Assembly (NCBI GenBank): GCA_029881015.1
Contig: JAOUNK010000052.1
Location: 1-13,137 of the forward strand
DNA length: 13,137 nt
DNA from: Gammaproteobacteria bacterium
GTDB lineage: Bacteria > Pseudomonadota > Gammaproteobacteria > Steroidobacterales > Woeseiaceae
Direction of reading: 5' to 3'
Position 1 is the first letter of the stretch. Each line of letters opens with the position of its first letter. Below, one piece after another: positions 12,355-13,137 of the stretch. The notes beneath the pieces are model-generated. The model saw only the letters and a list, made by a program, of their open reading frames with translations, made no database searches and was not told the DNA's origin. Position numbers and translations under genes: made by a program.

Positions 12355-13137
12355 TGGATCGGTACTCCATTTACGTACGTGGCCGCGATATTGCGATCGT
12401 CAGCGAGTGTTATCAGTGCAAACAGCTTTTCTTCGATCGTCGAAGCAGCCGCCGTGCGCCGCGCCGTGATGCTCGAACCCTCGAAGTCGAGCACGACGAA
12501 GTCGGCTTCCTTGCCCGGCTCGAAATTGCCGATCCTGTCGTCGAGGTAGAGCGCCTCTGCGGCACCCAGCGTTGCCAGGTACAACGCACGTTTGGCCGGC
12601 AATGCATGTTCCTGGAGGTGCAGCACCTTGTACGCTTCGCTCGCCGTCCTGAGCAACGACAGGCTCGTGCCTCCGCCGACATCGGTTCCGAGGCCGCAGC
12701 GGATACCCGCGTTCCTGAAGGCCCGCAGGTTGAACAGGCCGCTGCCGAGGAAGAGATTCGACGTGGGGCAAAACGCGGCAGCGCCACCGCCCGCAGACAT
12801 CCTCGCCCTGTCCTCGTCGTCCATGTGCAGGCAATGTGCGAACACGGTCCGCTTTCTTAGCAGGTGATGCCGTTCGTACACATCGAGATAGCTGCGACTC
12901 TCCGGAAACAGTCGCGCAATCTCGTCGACCTCGTCCATGTTCTCGGCGAGGTGCGTGTGAATCCAGACGTCGGGGTACTCGCTTGCCAGCCGTCCTGCCG
13001 CCGCGAGCTGTTCAGCGGAGGATGTGAGCGCAAAACGCGGCGTAATCGCGTAGCCCAGACGCCCCTTGCCGTGCCAGCGCTCGATGAGTGCCTTGCTGTC
13101 CGCGTAGCCTGAAGCCGCGTCGTCGCGCAGCTCCTCC
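12351..13137 (-). CDS. guaD: Guanine deaminase, N-terminus outside the window
   Basis: The frame is open to the window edge; 261 residues are seen, about 60 percent of a usual guanine deaminase (430-440 aa). The fragment carries ERWHGKGRLGYAITPRFALTS, HTHLAEN (zinc His and catalytic Glu), YLDVYERHHLL, TVFAHCLHM, FCPTSNLFLGSGLFNLR and GLGTDVGGGTS (zinc Asp), and ends in the usual KEADFVVLD strand. These match GuaD closely, more so than other amidohydrolases such as chlorohydrolases. The enzyme deaminates guanine to xanthine and ammonia in the cytoplasm, feeding purine breakdown. The first zinc pair (HxH) is beyond the edge and cannot be checked. It is the upstream gene of an operon with the GGT-fold lipoprotein, sharing ATGA. 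Confidence 0.92.
   Translation of the reverse strand, partial: EELRDDAASGYADSKALIERWHGKGRLGYAITPRFALTSSAEQLAAAGRLASEYPDVWIHTHLAENMDEVDEIARLFPESRSYLDVYERHHLLRKRTVFAHCLHMDDEDRARMSAGGGAAAFCPTSNLFLGSGLFNLRAFRNAGIRCGLGTDVGGGTSLSLLRTASEAYKVLHLQEHALPAKRALYLATLGAAEALYLDDRIGNFEPGKEADFVVLDFEGSSITARRTAAASTIEEKLFALITLADDRNIAATYVNGVPIQ

Noticed and set aside
3..13137. A single purine-to-glycerate pathway linking guaD and glycerate kinase
   Set aside because: They are 12 kb apart on opposite strands with unrelated genes between them, and none of the intermediate enzymes is present.

Overview
The window looks like chromosomal DNA of a free-living Gram-negative bacterium, most likely a gammaproteobacterium. 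Reasons: moderately high GC by eye, a 974-residue TonB-dependent outer-membrane receptor, a lipoprotein with a lipobox, a complete CreD, and Shine-Dalgarno sites of the AGGAG type. The exact lineage cannot be fixed from the sequence; a marine Woeseia/Steroidobacter-like group is a guess. I see no tRNA, rRNA, CRISPR array, phage gene or intact insertion sequence.

Layout, left to right. (1) 3-182 is the 3' end of a type-2 glycerate kinase (MOFRL family). It meets the two-CBS-domain protein (179-580, minus) head-on, and the two stop codons share one CTAG. A divergent OsmC-family gene (677-1114) follows, then two minus-strand genes: an unrecognised 158-aa protein and an exported protein whose His and Cys motifs resemble caspase-like (clan CD) folds. 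(2) 2842-4608 holds a small exported protein built of 11-residue charged repeats, a textbook terminator, and creD, whose ribosome binding site is buried in a hairpin. (3) 4609-6387 is sparsely coded. It holds a likely 32-aa TTG-started membrane peptide, a soluble coiled-coil protein, an 84-aa C-terminally anchored membrane protein, a possible 40-aa secreted peptide, and the first copy of an 18-bp repeat. (4) 6388-9312 is the TonB-dependent receptor with its own terminator. (5) 9340-10385 is mostly noncoding apart from a small secreted protein with a C-[ST]-P-G-[FY]-W-K-N-H motif. It contains a plus-strand terminator with no gene in front of it (candidate small RNA), the second copy of the 18-bp repeat, and several dyads. 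(6) 10386-10648 is a two-gene micro-operon with an ATGA overlap that ends in a 43-aa membrane peptide. It meets the next gene on another shared CTAG. (7) 10645-13137 (minus) is an operon of guanine deaminase (N-terminus outside the window) and a lipoprotein of the gamma-glutamyltranspeptidase fold, joined by an ATGA overlap.

The best candidates for something undescribed are: the GGT-fold lipoprotein, which keeps the catalytic Thr and oxyanion glycines but has lost the residues that bind glutamate in known GGTs, coupled to guanine deaminase; the caspase-like exported protein; the orphan structured RNA at about 9600-9770; and the small membrane peptides at 4674-4772 and 10517-10648, neither of which has a recognisable family.
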